From positions 1 to 64,000 of the forward strand of contig CAKXHL010000008.1 of assembly GCA_934875375.1 (NCBI GenBank): a DNA stretch of 64,000 nt, written 5' to 3'. The notes under the pieces were generated by a model, which saw only the letters and a list, made by a program, of their open reading frames with translations, was not told where the DNA came from and made no database searches. Shown in pieces: positions 36,751-45,042 of the stretch. Origin of the DNA: an uncultured bacterium (lineage in GTDB: Bacteria > Bacillota > Clostridia > Oscillospirales > Ruminococcaceae). The translations under genes and the position numbers were made by a program. How positions within the stretch are numbered: the stretch's first letter is position 1; every line of letters begins with the position of its first letter.

Positions 36751-37986
36751 ATGAAAAAAAGATGGATTGACGTCATGCTGGCAGTTGCAGTTTGCTTGGG
36801 CTTGTCAGGCTGTTCCTCGGAGGAAACAAGCAGTATACCAGACCTGGCGCAGGGACCGTATGCAAATGGTTCTTATGAAGTAAAAATGCCGCAATATGAG
36901 GGCGGATGGCAGGAATATGGAAAAATAACTGTGTCCGACGGATATATTACAGCCGTAGAGTACGATGCCCGAAATGAAGCGGGAGAAAAAAAGAGTCAAG
37001 ATACAGCGTATCGGGATAGCATGGCGGCGGGGAATGCGGCAAACGGCCTTCCTGCTGTTTATCCGGAAAAAGTATACAATGATCTGGTGACGGCCTTTCG
37101 TGCTGTGGAATACGATCTGCAAAAAGTAGATGCAGTAGCAGGAGCGACCACCTCTTCGGAAAATTTTAAAAAGGTCATGGCAGCTTTGATGGAACGGGTC
37201 GAGAATGGGCAAACAGGAGAAATAACGCTTCCCCTTTATGAAGATGGCGTGTATGAAGCCGAAATGCCGGAATACGATAACGGGTGGAAAGATTTTGTTC
37301 GTGTCACCATCGCAGATGGGACTGTGGACTCTATTGTGTTTGACGCCAAAAACGAGCAGGGAGATTTAAAGTCTGCCGACGAAGAATACCGTCAAAGTAT
37401 GATTGCCGGAAATGTGGCAAATGGTTTACCGGAGACCTATCCGGCAGACTATTCTCAAAAGTTGGTGGAAAATTATCAGCAAGCCGGTTCTGTTGAAGAA
37501 ATGGATGGTGTCGCTGGTGCGACTATTTCTTCCCGGAATTTTAAAAAGCTAATCGCTCATGCATTGGCAAACGCACAAAAGGGCGACAAAACAGCTGCCG
37601 TTGCGCCTATTTTTGAGGATGGATCGTATCGGGCACAGATGAAAGAACCGGAGCAGGGCTGGACAGAATTTGTTGTCCTGACGATTCAGAATAACGCAGT
37701 TACACAGATTAGCTTTGATGCGGTAGACGAAAATGGTGCTTACAAATCCAAAGATGCCGACTATCAAAATCAGATGGAACAGGCCGGTTCCGGTACGTAT
37801 CCAGCTCAATTTTATCCGGCGATTATTCAGTCCTTTATTGATGCACGGTACCTGCCGGACGAGATGGAAACAGTAGCCGGTGCAACGCAATCATCCACCC
37901 GCTTTAAAAAATTGGTGACTGCTGCGTTGGAAAACGCTTTATATGGATTAGAAGAAACGGCATTGGTAGAAATGCAAGAAGAATAA
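36751..37986 (+). CDS. Lipoprotein with three FMN-binding domains (PplA-like)
   Basis: A 411-residue surface lipoprotein. The lipobox LSGC places the acylated Cys at 21. Three homologous units follow (about 33-150, 157-275 and 282-400), each opening with a G(S/V)Y segment and ending in VAGAT(T/I/Q)SS (near residues 130, 256 and 376). That GAT-x-S motif is where FMN is attached by an ester to Ser/Thr in FMN-binding domains, as in the flavin lipoprotein PplA of Listeria, which carries electrons out of the cell. The Clostridia use such proteins in extracellular electron transfer; no ApbE/FmnB transferase or NADH dehydrogenase gene is adjacent. GGAGAG precedes the ATG. Confidence 0.85.
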   Translation: MKKRWIDVMLAVAVCLGLSGCSSEETSSIPDLAQGPYANGSYEVKMPQYEGGWQEYGKITVSDGYITAVEYDARNEAGEKKSQDTAYRDSMAAGNAANGLPAVYPEKVYNDLVTAFRAVEYDLQKVDAVAGATTSSENFKKVMAALMERVENGQTGEITLPLYEDGVYEAEMPEYDNGWKDFVRVTIADGTVDSIVFDAKNEQGDLKSADEEYRQSMIAGNVANGLPETYPADYSQKLVENYQQAGSVEEMDGVAGATISSRNFKKLIAHALANAQKGDKTAAVAPIFEDGSYRAQMKEPEQGWTEFVVLTIQNNAVTQISFDAVDENGAYKSKDADYQNQMEQAGSGTYPAQFYPAIIQSFIDARYLPDEMETVAGATQSSTRFKKLVTAALENALYGLEETALVEMQEE

Positions 37987-37992
37987 AAGACG

Positions 37993-38027
37993 AAAGCGGA
38001 GGCAGAAGCAGAAGCCTCCGCTTTTTT
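37993..38027 (+). terminator. Terminator after the FMN lipoprotein
   Basis: AAAGCGGAGGC and GCCTCCGCTTT pair around a 10-base loop, followed by more T. Confidence 0.92.
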
Positions 38028-38162
38028 CGGTGCTTTTCAGTGCTATTTTATTTTGCATAGGAGAAGCGAAGAGGGCCAAACTAAAAAAAGAAATGTTGGA
38101 AATAGAAATCCGGCATTGGACAAAAGCAGATATGCTGCTGGAAATCATCGGGAGGAAAAGCC

Positions 38163-39416
38163 ATGAAAATCCTATTGATCGATTACGATGCGGGAACAGT
38201 GTCTCTGGGAGGAGATACCCACGCATATGATTTGGCCAAAGAGTGGAAAAAAAGCGGTGGAAAAGTGCTGATTGCGGCGGCGGACTATTCCTATTTGCGG
38301 CAAAAGAATCCTGAAAAGCCGCAAATAGGCAAAATAGAGGAACAGGACGGCGTACCGTTTCTGTGGATAAAGTCGCCGGCGGCGGCTGACAGAGAGAAAA
38401 AAATTTTACGTGGCACGCTGCCCTTTGAAAAGGGCCTTCAGCGCAGCATGGGACTTATTTCCGACTGGAAGCCAGATGTGGTTTTGCTCTCCTCCCGCCA
38501 TCTTTTGGGCAGCCACGGAGCAGCGAAAATCGCCAAAAAACTGGATATCCCTTTTCTGTTTGATGTCAGACGGATTTATCCGGAGCATCTGCAGGAGGTA
38601 TTAGAGTATACCCCCGGCCATTACTTGATCCGGCTGTTTTCCCATATGCAAAAAATGGCATACCGAAAAAGCCAGTTGGTTCTGTCAGTCTATTCGAAGC
38701 TGGATGAACATATGACAGAGATGGGTATTGATTCGCAAAAGTTTACATCGGTTCCGCAGGCGTTGGCACCTTCTTTTTTCAAAGAGCATAAGCCGCCGCA
38801 GCGTCATATTGACTTTGTCCGGCGATATCAGGGAAAAGGAAATTTTATTTGCTTGGCTGGGGGAAAAATGGAAAAAGATCAGGAATTGGACCTGTTGATT
38901 GAAGCGGCGGCACTTGCGCCGCGGGATATACTGTTTATCTTAGCGGGAAATGGTATGTATAAACCAAATTTAAAAAGAGAAGTAAAACAAAAGGCGCTAT
39001 CAAACGTTTTGTTTCTGGATGGCGTACATCCCCAGCAGTTGATCGACCTGTATCAGACCGCGGACTGTCTTTATGTAGGAATTCCGCCATTCCGATGGCA
39101 CCAATACGGTGCGGATACGACTCGTATCCTGTTGGCAATGTCCAGCGGTGTGCCGGTAATCTGCGCCGCAGAAATCCCTGAAAATCCAGTGGAAAGAGCA
39201 GGCTGCGGAAAAATTACGCCTCCGCAGGATCCCCAGTCACTGATGCAGTCGCTGGAACAGCTGCGCGCGTTGCCGCTCGAAGAGAGAAAGTCCATGGGAA
39301 AACGAGGAAATGAATACGTGAACCAAAATGCAACCATATCCCATCAGGCTTCTTCTTATTGGGAAGCGTTGCAAGCGGCGGTCAATCAGTCAAAGGGTGA
39401 GAAAACACGTTCCTGA
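38163..39416 (+). CDS. Glycosyltransferase family 4-like protein
   Basis: A 417-residue GT-B glycosyltransferase. The N-terminal half begins ILLIDYDAGTVSLGGDTHA, and the C-terminal half has LAGNGMYKPNLK, VLFLDGVHPQQLIDLYQTAD and SSGVPVICAAEIPEN, which match the nucleotide-sugar site of GT4 enzymes. The position usually occupied by the EX7E acid pair is degenerate, so the sugar and acceptor are unknown. A cell-surface polysaccharide role is plausible, but no other polysaccharide genes flank it. ATG at 38163 follows GGGAGG. Confidence 0.8.
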   Translation: MKILLIDYDAGTVSLGGDTHAYDLAKEWKKSGGKVLIAAADYSYLRQKNPEKPQIGKIEEQDGVPFLWIKSPAAADREKKILRGTLPFEKGLQRSMGLISDWKPDVVLLSSRHLLGSHGAAKIAKKLDIPFLFDVRRIYPEHLQEVLEYTPGHYLIRLFSHMQKMAYRKSQLVLSVYSKLDEHMTEMGIDSQKFTSVPQALAPSFFKEHKPPQRHIDFVRRYQGKGNFICLAGGKMEKDQELDLLIEAAALAPRDILFILAGNGMYKPNLKREVKQKALSNVLFLDGVHPQQLIDLYQTADCLYVGIPPFRWHQYGADTTRILLAMSSGVPVICAAEIPENPVERAGCGKITPPQDPQSLMQSLEQLRALPLEERKSMGKRGNEYVNQNATISHQASSYWEALQAAVNQSKGEKTRS

Positions 39417-39422
39417 CGATTA

Positions 39423-39461
39423 AAAAACTCCAGCCTTTTCGCAAAGAAAGCTGGAGTTTTT
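39423..39461. terminator. Bidirectional terminator
   Basis: AAAAACTCCAGC and GCTGGAGTTTTT pair around a 15-base loop between the convergent glycosyltransferase and nitroreductase genes. Confidence 0.9.
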
Positions 39462-39463
39462 GT

Positions 39464-39967
39464 TTAATAGGTTTCGTAATGAATTTTTTCTGCAGAAAAC
39501 CGGTCAACAAACCGGTTCTCTTGCAGGCTGTAACCGACTGAAATCATTGCAAAGGGAAGAATACCATCCGGTAGATTCAGCGTATTATGCAGCGCTTGCG
39601 TACGATCCTCATCCGGATAAATGCCCATCCAGCATCCGCCGAGGCCCTCTTCGGTAACTTGCAGCAGGATATTCTGTACGCTGGCTGACAGATCCTGTAC
39701 CCAAAAACGATTTTTCTCCCCGGCGGTTTGAAGATTGACCAGAGGGACCAATACCACCGGCGCTCGGGCGGCAGGTTTTCCGTAAGGAGTCAATGCGGCG
39801 ATTTTTTGGATCATCTCCGGATTTTTGACTACTAAAAATTCCCAAGGCTGCCGGTTCATGGCAGAAGGCGCCTGCATTCCGGCACGTAGGATACGTTCCA
39901 GTTTTTCCTGCTCCACAGGGCAGGAATCGTATTCCCGGATTGAACGGCGGGTAAAGATACTATTCAT
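39464..39967 (-). CDS. Nitroreductase family protein
   Basis: A 167-residue FMN-dependent oxidoreductase. FTRRSIREY opens the protein, and the FMN site includes APSAMNRQPWEF (about 33-44) and GLGGCWMGIYPD. Such enzymes reduce nitro groups, quinones or flavins with NAD(P)H; the natural substrate is unknown. ATG at 39967 follows AAAGGAG; a longer upstream frame has no ribosome-binding site. It ends at the terminator shared with the glycosyltransferase. Confidence 0.9.
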   Translation of the reverse strand: MNSIFTRRSIREYDSCPVEQEKLERILRAGMQAPSAMNRQPWEFLVVKNPEMIQKIAALTPYGKPAARAPVVLVPLVNLQTAGEKNRFWVQDLSASVQNILLQVTEEGLGGCWMGIYPDEDRTQALHNTLNLPDGILPFAMISVGYSLQENRFVDRFSAEKIHYETY

Positions 39968-40120
39968 AAAAAAACTCCTTTGTAAAATCGTGGTACTCTT
40001 AACGGAGACAACAAAACCCGAATAGGATGACAAAATGATAGTATGGTCGAAAGACTGTGCGGTTATTGTTTTGCAAAGTAATAGCGGTAGGGGGATCCAA
40101 TTTTCGCTGCCGACTTATTC

Positions 40121-40352
40121 TTATTTGTTTTCTTTTTTAAGTCTTGCTTTTGCTTCTTCAATAGTTTCACCGTCTTTGGTAAGGTAGGTGTTTACAAACT
40201 TATCTTCGATTTTTGTATAGCCACCAACAACACCTTGCCCGATTTTTTTGTAACCGTTAACGACACCCTTTTCAATTTTCTTGTAGCCGCCGGCTACTGT
40301 CTCGGCGATTTTTTCGTTTACTTTTACAATTTTAGACTTTAGACTTAGCCAT
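40121..40352 (-). pseudogene. Small hendecad-repeat protein broken by a 7-bp tandem duplication
   Basis: Reading on the minus strand from the ATG at 40352, MAKSK is followed by a stop because AGTCTAA is repeated twice in tandem (40332-40345). With one copy removed the frame runs on for 74 residues to 40121: IVKVNEKIAET, then four 11-residue units of the type GVVGGYKKIE, ending EEAKARLKKENK. Small proteins of this pattern occur in many Clostridia; their function is not known to me. The ATG is in the same frame as the upstream membrane protein gene, so the original could also have been one long fusion. AGGAGG lies 13 bases before the ATG. Confidence 0.7.
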
Positions 40353-40946
40353 ATCTATTCTTTTTCCTCCTATAAGATTCATTCCAAGAAACAGTATAAT
40401 TATCCATACCGTTGTTCCCGTCAGAATATTAAATAATTGAATTTCTGCCGCTTTCATACCGGGAAAAGTCACAAGCATGGAACGTTGCATTGTATAGATT
40501 AAAACACACGCATCTGCCAATGATATATTTCTAAGTGTCTTTAGAACTGGTGAAGTGGATTGTTTTGTTTTTACCGTACCTACAATCGCTATCGTTATTT
40601 TGGTAAAAGTATAGGTTGCGATTGTGATCATAACGATTTCGTGGAAAGCTGTACCTCGTTCTTTTAGTGCGGATAAAATAGTTACTCCAACTATGCAGAA
40701 AGATAACACAACCAATAAAACTCCTGTAATCCGCTTTGCAAAAAGTTCTGTACCATAATTTCCGTTAGCTTTCCGTTTGATTTGCAGTACAGAAAAACGG
40801 GTTGCAGCAAGAACAGTATAATAAGCACCTACTGTAATAAACCACCACGAATGTGCAAGAAATCCTATCATACAATTATCTATTGCATAAGCGAAGTTAA
40901 TAACAAGGCTGGTATAAGGATTTCTTGCAAATTTTAACGCTTTCAT
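40332..40946 (-). CDS. Multispanning membrane protein of unknown function
   Basis: A 204-residue protein with about five hydrophobic segments (around residues 14-30, 33-50, 73-95, 105-125 and 170-195). I do not recognise a family. It starts inside the stop of the preceding 57-residue gene (ATGA overlap) and ends within the first codons of the broken small gene, so its last residues (MAKSKV) may be an artefact of the 7-bp duplication. The divergent TetR gene probably controls it, suggesting a membrane-stress or efflux role, which is inference. Confidence 0.65.
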   Translation of the reverse strand: MKALKFARNPYTSLVINFAYAIDNCMIGFLAHSWWFITVGAYYTVLAATRFSVLQIKRKANGNYGTELFAKRITGVLLVVLSFCIVGVTILSALKERGTAFHEIVMITIATYTFTKITIAIVGTVKTKQSTSPVLKTLRNISLADACVLIYTMQRSMLVTFPGMKAAEIQLFNILTGTTVWIIILFLGMNLIGGKRIDMAKSKV

Positions 40947-41116
40947 TTTATACCTTTAATCATGGGTATCAAAGCAATCAGCATAATGATGCCGAGTAAG
41001 CCGATAAGCGTACCCCATACGATCTGCTCCCACACAAGACACATACACATACCGAGAGCAAACAGCACCCCACTCACAGTTCCCATTATCAATGCAACCA
41101 AACTACTCTTTTGCAT
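40943..41116 (-). CDS. Small two-segment membrane protein
   Basis: A 57-residue protein starting MQKSSLVALIMG with two hydrophobic helices (about 4-26 and 29-50) and a KGIK end. The ATG at 41116 follows AAGGGGGG; an ATG at 41134 lies before that site and is unlikely. It overlaps the next gene by four bases. No family recognised. It is the first gene of the minus-strand unit opposite the TetR regulator. Confidence 0.65.
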   Translation of the reverse strand: MQKSSLVALIMGTVSGVLFALGMCMCLVWEQIVWGTLIGLLGIIMLIALIPMIKGIK

Positions 41117-41141
41117 TTGACCCCCCTTTTTCATTAAACCA

Positions 41142-41174
41142 ACAATTATATTTTTATTACAATTATAGTATAAT
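41142..41174. promoter_or_regulatory. Overlapping divergent promoters with repeated operator
   Basis: The plus strand has TATAAT at 41169-41174, and the minus strand has TATAAT at 41150-41145; each lies over the other's -35 region. ACAATTATA is repeated at 41142-41150 and 41159-41167, 17 bases apart. A regulator bound here would control both directions, as expected for TetR proteins next to divergent targets. Confidence 0.6.
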
Positions 41175-41236
41175 GTTTTTGTTCAAGCAAGACAATCAAC
41201 AGTTTTGCAACGAGTGTTGGAATAATGGAGAAAAGT

Positions 41237-41755
41237 ATGAATGTAAAGAATAACAAACGCCGCAGGGAATCACAAGATAAAATTGAAAAGGCATTTTTAG
41301 AACTTCTACAACCCCGTGGGATCAAAGAAATAACTGTTTCGGATATTATAAAACTCACGGGATTAAACCGAAGCACCTTCTATGCGAATTATATTGATAT
41401 ATTTGACCTTGCCGATAAGACAAGAGAAAAACTTGAAGCAGATTTTAGTAACTTATTTGCCGATTACGATTACGTCAACGAACATAGTGGCGTATTAAAG
41501 ATGTTTACACATATAAAAGAAAACCAGCTTTTCTATAAGACTTATTTTAAGTTGTGTTATGACGATAAGCACCTTGTTTCAATATACGATACGAAGCGAG
41601 TTGAGAAGGAACATATAGACAGCAACCTCAAATACCATATTGAGTTTTTCAGAAACGGGCTTAACGCCATTATCAAAATGTGGCTTGCAGGCGGTTGCCA
41701 AGAATCAGCGAAAGAAATGGCAGAGGTCTTAAAGCAGGAGTACAGGGGGCGCTAA
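41237..41755 (+). CDS. TetR/AcrR family regulator
   Basis: A 172-residue regulator. The HTH lies near residues 30-50 (ITVSDIIKLTGLNRSTFYANY), the usual TetR pattern ending in F-Y, after a basic head (NNKRRRES). The ligand domain resembles TetR C-terminal family 14 proteins, judged only by length and by the FYKTYFKLCYDDK segment. ATG at 41237 is six bases after GGAG; the ATG at 41225 has no such site. It is divergent from the membrane-protein unit, and the region is AT-rich compared with its surroundings, hinting at transfer. Confidence 0.85.
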   Translation: MNVKNNKRRRESQDKIEKAFLELLQPRGIKEITVSDIIKLTGLNRSTFYANYIDIFDLADKTREKLEADFSNLFADYDYVNEHSGVLKMFTHIKENQLFYKTYFKLCYDDKHLVSIYDTKRVEKEHIDSNLKYHIEFFRNGLNAIIKMWLAGGCQESAKEMAEVLKQEYRGR

Positions 41756-42381
41756 TTTGTACCCTATGCCTTAACGCAAGATTATAACCCTCTCTCCCAT
41801 AGAGCGACTGTGTGACATCAAAAGCAGAACAGCGAGCAAGCACGCAACAGAAAAGAAAATCGCCCTTTTCGAGCGATTTGAGGACAGGCTTGCGAAGGTG
41901 AAAGTGATAGTTTGTGACAACTTTTTCAGGCTTTCCGGTGAGTCGAAAATCAAGCAGGAGAAGGGTCGAGGTTGTAAATTCCCCCCGATTCTGTTCACAG
42001 CGGATGGCAACGCCGACCGCACAGGGAATTCGGGATTTGATACTCGAAAAAATAGGTGCTGAAATAAAAAAAGCAACCAGGAGATTTTTTATCCCTTCCG
42101 GTTGCTTACTCCCCACCAATTCTCCGTTATGAACATCATGGAAAATACGGCGGTTTTTTGATAAGGACCGATTCCTTGCGAGACATTCCAGCCCGCTTTT
42201 GTTTTATTATAGCATGATAGCAGTATGAAACACCGCAAAATAGCAAATCGATTCAGTTTGTTCAAATCGCGTATTTTGTTTGGAAAATATCAAATTTGAA
42301 ACCGTCTTTTCTCGTTGATATTGATTTTGCTTTTTATATTCTGCGAAGGTTATATGCTGATCCTGTTATTTTGCGGCAAAG
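41756..42381. other. No intact gene; open frame of 95 codons without a start
   Basis: A plus-strand frame is open from 41775 to 42062 and reads like protein (ALFERFEDRLAKVKVIV), but it has no start codon or ribosome-binding site. It may be a relic of a mobile element. A hairpin GCAACC/GGTTGC with a T run on the minus strand lies at about 42068-42107. Nothing else is seen. Confidence 0.4.
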
Positions 42382-42415
42382 AAAATCCCGCCCCAATACT
42401 GGTGCGGGAAAAATT
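42382..42415 (-). terminator. Terminator of the acyl-CoA synthetase gene
   Basis: On the minus strand CCCGCACC pairs with GGGGCGGG, followed by ATTTTCTTT, directly after the stop. Confidence 0.75.
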
Positions 42416-44080
42416 TTATTGATGATCCCGATGACGAATTTCTGCCCGTTTGATTTTGCCGCCCAACGTCTTAGGAAGTTCGTCTACATATTCGATGATA
42501 CGGGGATATTTGTAAGGCGCAGTGACTTTTTTTACATAATTCTGCAATTCTTTGGTCAATTCGGGAGAGGGGACATAACCTTTGGCCAATACTACAGTTG
42601 CCTTGACTACTTGCCCGCGGATTGGATCCGGCGCAGCGGTGACTGCGCATTCCACTACCGATGGATGTTCAGTGAGGGCGCTTTCCACTTCGAATGGGCC
42701 GATACGGTAACCAGAGCACTTGATGACATCGTCATTGCGGCCCACAAACCAGAAATAACCGTTGCTGTCCCTCCAGGCCACATCTTTGGTATTGTACCAT
42801 TCGCCGCCCAGATTGGCTTTGGTCATCTCGTCGTCCAGATAATATCCAGTGAAAAGCCCCGTAGGCCAATCATGACCTTTGAGATGGACGACAATTTCTC
42901 CTTCTTCCCCGTCCTCACAAGGCTTGCCCTCACTGTTAATCAGGTCGATATCGTATAGGGGAGAGGGTTTGCCGGTAGAACCGGGTTTGGGAGTGATCCA
43001 GGGAGAGAAATTGGCGATGAGCACCGACGATTCGCTCTGTCCAAAGCCTTCATACAGCTTTAAACCAGTCAACTGTTCCCATTGCTTGAATACTTCCGGA
43101 TTTAAAGGTTCTCCGGCAATGCAGCAGTGCTGAATAGAAGACAGGTCGAATTTGGTTACATCCTCCTGCAGCATAAAGCGGAACATAGTCGGCGGCGCAC
43201 AAAAGGTTGTCACTTTATAGTGCTCCAGTTTTTCCAGCAGCTTGAGCGGGATAAATTTATCCATATCGTAGCAGAAAATAGTGGCGCCGCAGATCCACTG
43301 GCCATAGATTTTACCCCAGCCAAATTTTGCCCAACCGGAGTCGGATACACTCATATGGAGTTTGTTTTCCTGCACTTGCTGCCAGTATTTGGCGGTGACG
43401 ATATGCCCCAGCGGATGAGCAAAATTATGCCGCACCATTTTGGGCATACCGGTGGTGCCAGAAGTGAAATAGACCAGCATGATATCGTTGATGGTATGAG
43501 CCTCGTTTCCGGTAGGCCGTTCGAACATCGGCGAGTATTTAGCCAGTTCTTCGGAAAAGTCCAGCCAGCCGTCTTTTTTTCCGGCGACCAGGGCACGAAC
43601 GGTAAGGCTCGGCGCTTCCGGCATAGCTTCTTCCACTTGACGAATAACGAAATCGTCGTTCACGCATACGATCATATGGATTTTAGCGGCATTTGCCCGG
43701 TAAACCAAGTCCTTTTTTGTCAACTGAAGGGAACCGGGGATGAGGGTGGCCCCAATTTTATGCAGTGCGGTGGCGCAAATCCAGTATTCCCAACGGCGGC
43801 GCAGAATCAGCATAACGACGGTCCCTTTTTTGACGCCGTGCGCCCGAAAGAAGTTGGCCGCCTGGTTGGACATAAGGCTGATATCAGTAAAAGTAAAGCG
43901 TTTTTCCTCTTCATGGTCATTGCACCAGACCAGTGCCATTTTTTCCGGCTCCTGGCGGGCCCATTCATCTACAATATCAAAACCAAAGTTGAAATCGGCA
44001 GGCACATGACAGCGGTAATTTTCTTTAAAGTCTTCGTAGGAGTCAAATTCCATCCGGGGCAGATATCGGTTCAAAAGCAT
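42416..44080 (-). CDS. AMP-forming acyl-CoA synthetase (medium-chain type)
   Basis: A 554-residue ANL-superfamily ligase that activates a carboxylic acid to its acyl-CoA with ATP. YFTSGTTGMPK is the phosphate loop, YEGFGQSES the second motif, YNTKDVAWRDSNGYFWFVGRNDDVIK the hinge region, and PKTLGGKIKR carries the catalytic lysine. The overall sequence matches the MACS group rather than acetyl-CoA synthetase; the exact acid is unknown. ATG at 44080 is nine bases after AAGGAGG; the ATG at 44089 is too close. It is directly behind an XRE-cupin regulator and probably in its operon. Confidence 0.9.
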   Translation of the reverse strand: MLLNRYLPRMEFDSYEDFKENYRCHVPADFNFGFDIVDEWARQEPEKMALVWCNDHEEEKRFTFTDISLMSNQAANFFRAHGVKKGTVVMLILRRRWEYWICATALHKIGATLIPGSLQLTKKDLVYRANAAKIHMIVCVNDDFVIRQVEEAMPEAPSLTVRALVAGKKDGWLDFSEELAKYSPMFERPTGNEAHTINDIMLVYFTSGTTGMPKMVRHNFAHPLGHIVTAKYWQQVQENKLHMSVSDSGWAKFGWGKIYGQWICGATIFCYDMDKFIPLKLLEKLEHYKVTTFCAPPTMFRFMLQEDVTKFDLSSIQHCCIAGEPLNPEVFKQWEQLTGLKLYEGFGQSESSVLIANFSPWITPKPGSTGKPSPLYDIDLINSEGKPCEDGEEGEIVVHLKGHDWPTGLFTGYYLDDEMTKANLGGEWYNTKDVAWRDSNGYFWFVGRNDDVIKCSGYRIGPFEVESALTEHPSVVECAVTAAPDPIRGQVVKATVVLAKGYVPSPELTKELQNYVKKVTAPYKYPRIIEYVDELPKTLGGKIKRAEIRHRDHQ

Positions 44081-44113
44081 TGATTGCATCCTCCTTTTTA
44101 TGCGCTATGACGG

Positions 44114-44662
44114 CTATTCGGCGATTACCGTTACGAATACGGCGGGCTTATCGTCGGCGCATACCTGCCCATGAGGATGCAGGGGGTTAAAGTAGATGGA
44201 ATCGCCCTCTTCCAAAATCAGCTCTTTATCCTCGAAGAGTACCTTTACTTTCCCTTCCAGTACCAGATTGAATTCCTGGCCGCTGTGAGTAATCAGAGCG
44301 GGCTTTTTATCATCTGGCATCAGCCGAACCCGAAGGGGCTGCATGATTTTATGAGTAAAACGGAAAGCCAAATCCTCGAAATCGTAGCCCGGGACTCGCT
44401 CAACGGAAAGGCCTTTGCCCTTTTTCACAATCTGATAGGTATCCAAGCGGGGATCGTTTCCGGTGAGGATTTCGGTGAAATCCACGCCGCACAGGTTGGC
44501 GATCTGATAGATCACGCTGATAGGGATATTGTATCCATTCTCCTCATACGCGCGCAGTACGGCTACGTCAATCCCCAGCTCCTTTGCCAGTTCTTCCTGC
44601 GTGTAGCCGCAGGCCTCGCGCAGTTCCCGGATTCGGGCGGCGATTTCCGCGATTTGTTCCAT
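44114..44662 (-). CDS. XRE-cupin transcriptional regulator
   Basis: A 182-residue protein with an N-terminal XRE helix-turn-helix (GYTQEELAKELGIDVAVLRAYE, about 20-42) and a C-terminal cupin_2 barrel (GQEFNLVLEGKVKVLFED and EEGDSIYFNPLHPHGQV). Proteins of this build sense a small molecule in the cupin and control the next operon. Here it precedes the acyl-CoA synthetase by 33 bases, so it may sense the acid or the acyl-CoA. ATG at 44662 follows AAAGGA. Confidence 0.9.
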   Translation of the reverse strand: MEQIAEIAARIRELREACGYTQEELAKELGIDVAVLRAYEENGYNIPISVIYQIANLCGVDFTEILTGNDPRLDTYQIVKKGKGLSVERVPGYDFEDLAFRFTHKIMQPLRVRLMPDDKKPALITHSGQEFNLVLEGKVKVLFEDKELILEEGDSIYFNPLHPHGQVCADDKPAVFVTVIAE

Positions 44663-44713
44663 TACGTACATCCTTTCTCACTTTTTTCTTTTAAACAATT
44701 AAAAGTTCTTTCT

Positions 44714-44742
44714 ATTATAGTTTTTTTCGTTCTGAATTACAA
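44714..44742 (-). promoter_or_regulatory. Promoter of the XRE-cupin/acyl-CoA synthetase operon
   Basis: On the minus strand: TTGTAA, 17 bases, TATAAT. The remaining sequence between 44743 and 44908 shows no gene. Confidence 0.75.
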
Positions 44743-44908
44743 GAGAAGCAAAGCGGATTTAGAAGAGCGTAACAGAAAAGAGGAAAAGAACACTGCCTTT
44801 TTGTGCAGAAATAACCTTGTGTTTGCCATAGTGACTGCCACCTGTGCCGAAGAGAACAGGCATATAAAATTTGGCCTATGTTTCCATAAAAAAGGGCTGC
44901 CAAATCAT

Positions 44909-44946
44909 AAAAACCATCCTATCCGACAAACAGGACAGGATGGTTT
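44909..44946 (-). terminator. Terminator of the VOC gene
   Basis: AAAACCATCCT and AGGATGGTTTT pair; on the minus strand TTTTTATG follows. It lies about 97 bases past the VOC stop. Confidence 0.75.
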
Positions 44947-45042
44947 TGTCTAGTACAGATTCTATGACAATTAAAAATTGTTAGATCATCGACAGTTTTA
45001 GCGGTTCAGTCTCAATTTTTTGACGAGATTCCTTTGTGCTAT

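Noticed and set aside
43127..44083. A 318-residue frame antisense to the acyl-CoA synthetase
   Set aside because: The minus-strand gene has all ANL motifs; the plus frame has none and no ribosome-binding site.
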